A DNA stretch of 6,091 nucleotides from Nitrosarchaeum sp. (lineage in GTDB: Archaea; Thermoproteota; Nitrososphaeria; Nitrososphaerales; Nitrosopumilaceae), in contig JABFSW010000161.1 in the NCBI GenBank assembly GCA_013140415.1, forward strand, positions 1 through 6,091. The letters are read 5' to 3'. Positions 5,037 through 6,091 of this stretch are shown here, one piece after another. The notes below the pieces were generated by a model. It saw nothing but the letters and a program-made list of their open reading frames with translations, ran no database searches and was not told the DNA's origin. How positions within the stretch are numbered: position 1 is the first letter of the stretch; each line of letters opens with the position of its first letter. Both the position numbers and the translations under genes were made by a program.

Positions 5037-5168
5037 TTAAATTAGATCTAATGTTTTCTTTTTAAATGATTTTAAATCATTTTTAATTGATTTAGCAGAA
5101 TTTTCATGATCTTGTTCTAATACCTTCTTGGAATTTTCAATTAATTTTTTGATTTCTTCTTTTGTCAT
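5037..5168 (-). CDS. Small lysine-rich helical protein in the ATP synthase cluster (43 residues, unknown function)
   Basis: A 43-codon frame starts with ATG at 5166-5168, overlapping the last base of the atpD stop as TAATG, and ends with TAA at 5037-5039. The product begins MTKEEIKKLIENSKKVLEQ and ends KSFKKKTLDLI. It is highly charged, with 12 lysines, contains no proline, glycine, cysteine or tryptophan, and should be a soluble amphipathic helix or short coiled coil. The tight overlap implies translational coupling to atpD, and its position between atpD and atpK suggests a role near the synthase, perhaps a stalk or assembly factor; that is inference. It is much shorter than known archaeal peripheral-stalk subunit H (about 100 residues). 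I do not recognise the family. The reading frame could be chance, but overlap geometry and normal local codon use argue for a gene. Confidence 0.65.
   Translation of the reverse strand: MTKEEIKKLIENSKKVLEQDHENSAKSIKNDLKSFKKKTLDLI
5064..5082. repeat. 19-bp perfect inverted repeat inside the small gene
   Basis: AAATGATTT (5064-5072) and AAATCATTT (5074-5082) flank a single central T. The right half shares TTTAAATCAT with the region at the atpK TATA box (5014-5023). It could be a protein-binding site or simply low-complexity Lys/Asn/Phe codons. Confidence 0.35.
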
Positions 5169-5800
5169 TATTTCCTACTTTCCATCTTTGCTTTCACTTT
5201 TTTTAACTTTGCGAATTCTTCTCTTTCTCTTTCTTCAAGAGTTGCAAGAATGAATCGTATTTTTTGTTGATATTGTGGAATAATGACATTTTCTAGTGCG
5301 TTTAGTAACTTTTGTGTTTTTTCAAGGGCTTTTGCAAGGCTAAAAATGGAATTTTCATATTCTGCTGCCTTGCAAATTTTTGGAAGTAATTCTTTGATTT
5401 GTTTTGCTGCTCTATCTATAGAAGAATTGGTATCAGCAAAACCATATGGCATTGATTTTGTATCTTTTTCAGTAACTGTAAGTGTCGGAATTTTAACATC
5501 CACAACTCTTCGTATATGGACATCAACTTGCATTACAGGTGGTGTGGATTCAGCAACAGAATCAACTGTATTAGTTCCTAATGCAAGATATGCCTCGTTG
5601 ACTGATTTGTAAATGTCTTGTAATGGATCCCAAATTCCACCTCTTGCTTTAGAGGCTTCTTCAATCATTTCTTCAATATTTTTTAAAATAACTTTACGTT
5701 TATCATCTAAAATTTTCTGAACCATTTTAGCAACTTGGCTAGATTTCTTGTATTTTAGAAGTTCAATTTTTGTTGCAGCTACATTCTGTCCAAATGACAT
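5168..5800 (-). CDS. atpD: A-type ATP synthase subunit D (central stalk)
   Basis: Subunit D is the rotating central shaft of the archaeal ATP synthase, the counterpart of F-type gamma, connecting the A3B3 head to the proteolipid ring. At 210 residues it has normal family length. It is a long antiparallel coiled coil: an N-terminal helix (about 5-75, including ATKIELLKYKKSSQVAKMVQ) and a C-terminal helix (about 128-208) with the signature ALENVIIPQYQQKIRFI (168-184) and EEREREEFAKLKKVK (189-203). The middle (about 83-127) is the beta-rich tip region. The start ATG at 5798-5800 follows the atpB stop by 4 bases, and its stop overlaps the next small gene, so it is clearly in an operon with atpB. 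No defect seen. Confidence 0.96.
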   Translation of the reverse strand: MSFGQNVAATKIELLKYKKSSQVAKMVQKILDDKRKVILKNIEEMIEEASKARGGIWDPLQDIYKSVNEAYLALGTNTVDSVAESTPPVMQVDVHIRRVVDVKIPTLTVTEKDTKSMPYGFADTNSSIDRAAKQIKELLPKICKAAEYENSIFSLAKALEKTQKLLNALENVIIPQYQQKIRFILATLEEREREEFAKLKKVKAKMESRK

Positions 5801-5804
5801 GCTG

Positions 5805-6091
5805 CTAGTTTTCCTGATAGTATTGGTCTACGTATTTGTCTTTAATCTTAGTAATTTCATTCTTTGGAAGTTTTGAAACAATTTTCCATAGTATAGTAAG
5901 AGTTTCTTCTATGGTTCTATTTTCATCAGTTGCCTGTGTAAGAAATTCTTTTTCAAATACATCGCCTACATCCATGTATTTCAAGTCAATATCTGTTAAT
6001 CCTGCTTTACCTACAATTCCAGCTAGTGCTCTTACTTCTTGAGCTCTAGAGTATGCATCATAAACTTGATTTGAGATTTCACTGTGATCTT
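5805..6091 (-). CDS. atpB: A-type ATP synthase subunit B, C-terminal part only
   Basis: Only the last 94 full codons lie in the window; the 5' part extends beyond the right edge. Subunit B is the non-catalytic nucleotide-binding subunit alternating with subunit A in the A3B3 head. The visible part is the C-terminal helical domain: SNQVYDAYSRAQEVRALAG near the start, then LTDIDLKYMDVGDVFEKEF, and the family-typical IEETLTILWKIVSKLP, ending KDKYVDQYYQEN before TAG at 5805-5807. It reads leftward into atpD with a 4-base gap, showing the usual A-B-D order. Catalytic subunit A and the remaining subunits are presumably upstream, outside the window. Confidence 0.95.
   Translation of the reverse strand, partial: DHSEISNQVYDAYSRAQEVRALAGIVGKAGLTDIDLKYMDVGDVFEKEFLTQATDENRTIEETLTILWKIVSKLPKNEITKIKDKYVDQYYQEN

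Noticed and set aside
5283..5612. 109-codon plus-strand open frame inside atpD
   Set aside because: It is antisense to a well-conserved gene, with low-complexity Phe/Ser content and no recognised motif; it is a shadow. The same holds for frames at 3021-3206, 3659-3844, 4259-4441, 4445-4627 and 5836-6042.
1..6091. tRNA, rRNA, riboswitch, insertion sequence or phage sequence
   Set aside because: I saw no GC-rich folded RNA segment standing out from the A/T-rich background, no terminal repeats with a transposase, and no integrase or phage-like genes.

Overview
The window most likely comes from an ammonia-oxidising archaeon of the Nitrosopumilus type (Thaumarchaeota/Nitrososphaerota). The evidence is a very AT-rich chromosome, archaeal TATA elements about 27-33 bases before start codons, almost no Shine-Dalgarno sites, A-type ATP synthase genes, an archaeal-style aspartate transcarbamoylase with separate catalytic and regulatory chains, and a secreted protein ending in the PEFG-CTERM sorting signal typical of this phylum. 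I infer the lineage from these traits; I did not search for it.

Layout, left to right. (1) A partial metal-binding lipoprotein/solute-binding protein of a Zn/Mn-type ABC importer (minus strand) is divergent from a NikR-like ribbon-helix-helix metal regulator (plus strand). The 92 bases between them hold two TATA boxes, each followed directly by an inverted repeat, with three copies of ATTAATAAC: a compact, probably autoregulated metal-homeostasis switch. (2) A two-gene minus-strand unit encodes a stand-alone LON substrate-binding-domain protein (TTG start) and, 7 bases later, a 457-residue secreted PEFG-CTERM protein. (3) pyrB (minus) and pyrI (plus) encode the two chains of aspartate transcarbamoylase. 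They are divergent instead of forming the usual pyrBI operon, with start codons about 41 bases apart and overlapping promoters. (4) The 3' end of an A-type ATP synthase operon reads leftward: atpB (partial), atpD, an uncatalogued 43-codon small gene overlapping the atpD stop as TAATG, then atpK with its own promoter.

The genes are housekeeping in character: metal uptake control, pyrimidine synthesis and energy conversion. No mobile element, CRISPR array or structural RNA gene was seen. No gap between genes exceeds 300 bases; the largest is 92 bases (556-647).

The points most worth a second look are the small gene inside the ATP synthase cluster, the promoter-operator architecture at 556-647, the altered nickel-ligand set of the NikR homologue, the divergent pyrB/pyrI arrangement with a start codon correction for pyrI, and the signal-peptide-bearing proteolipid with its own promoter.
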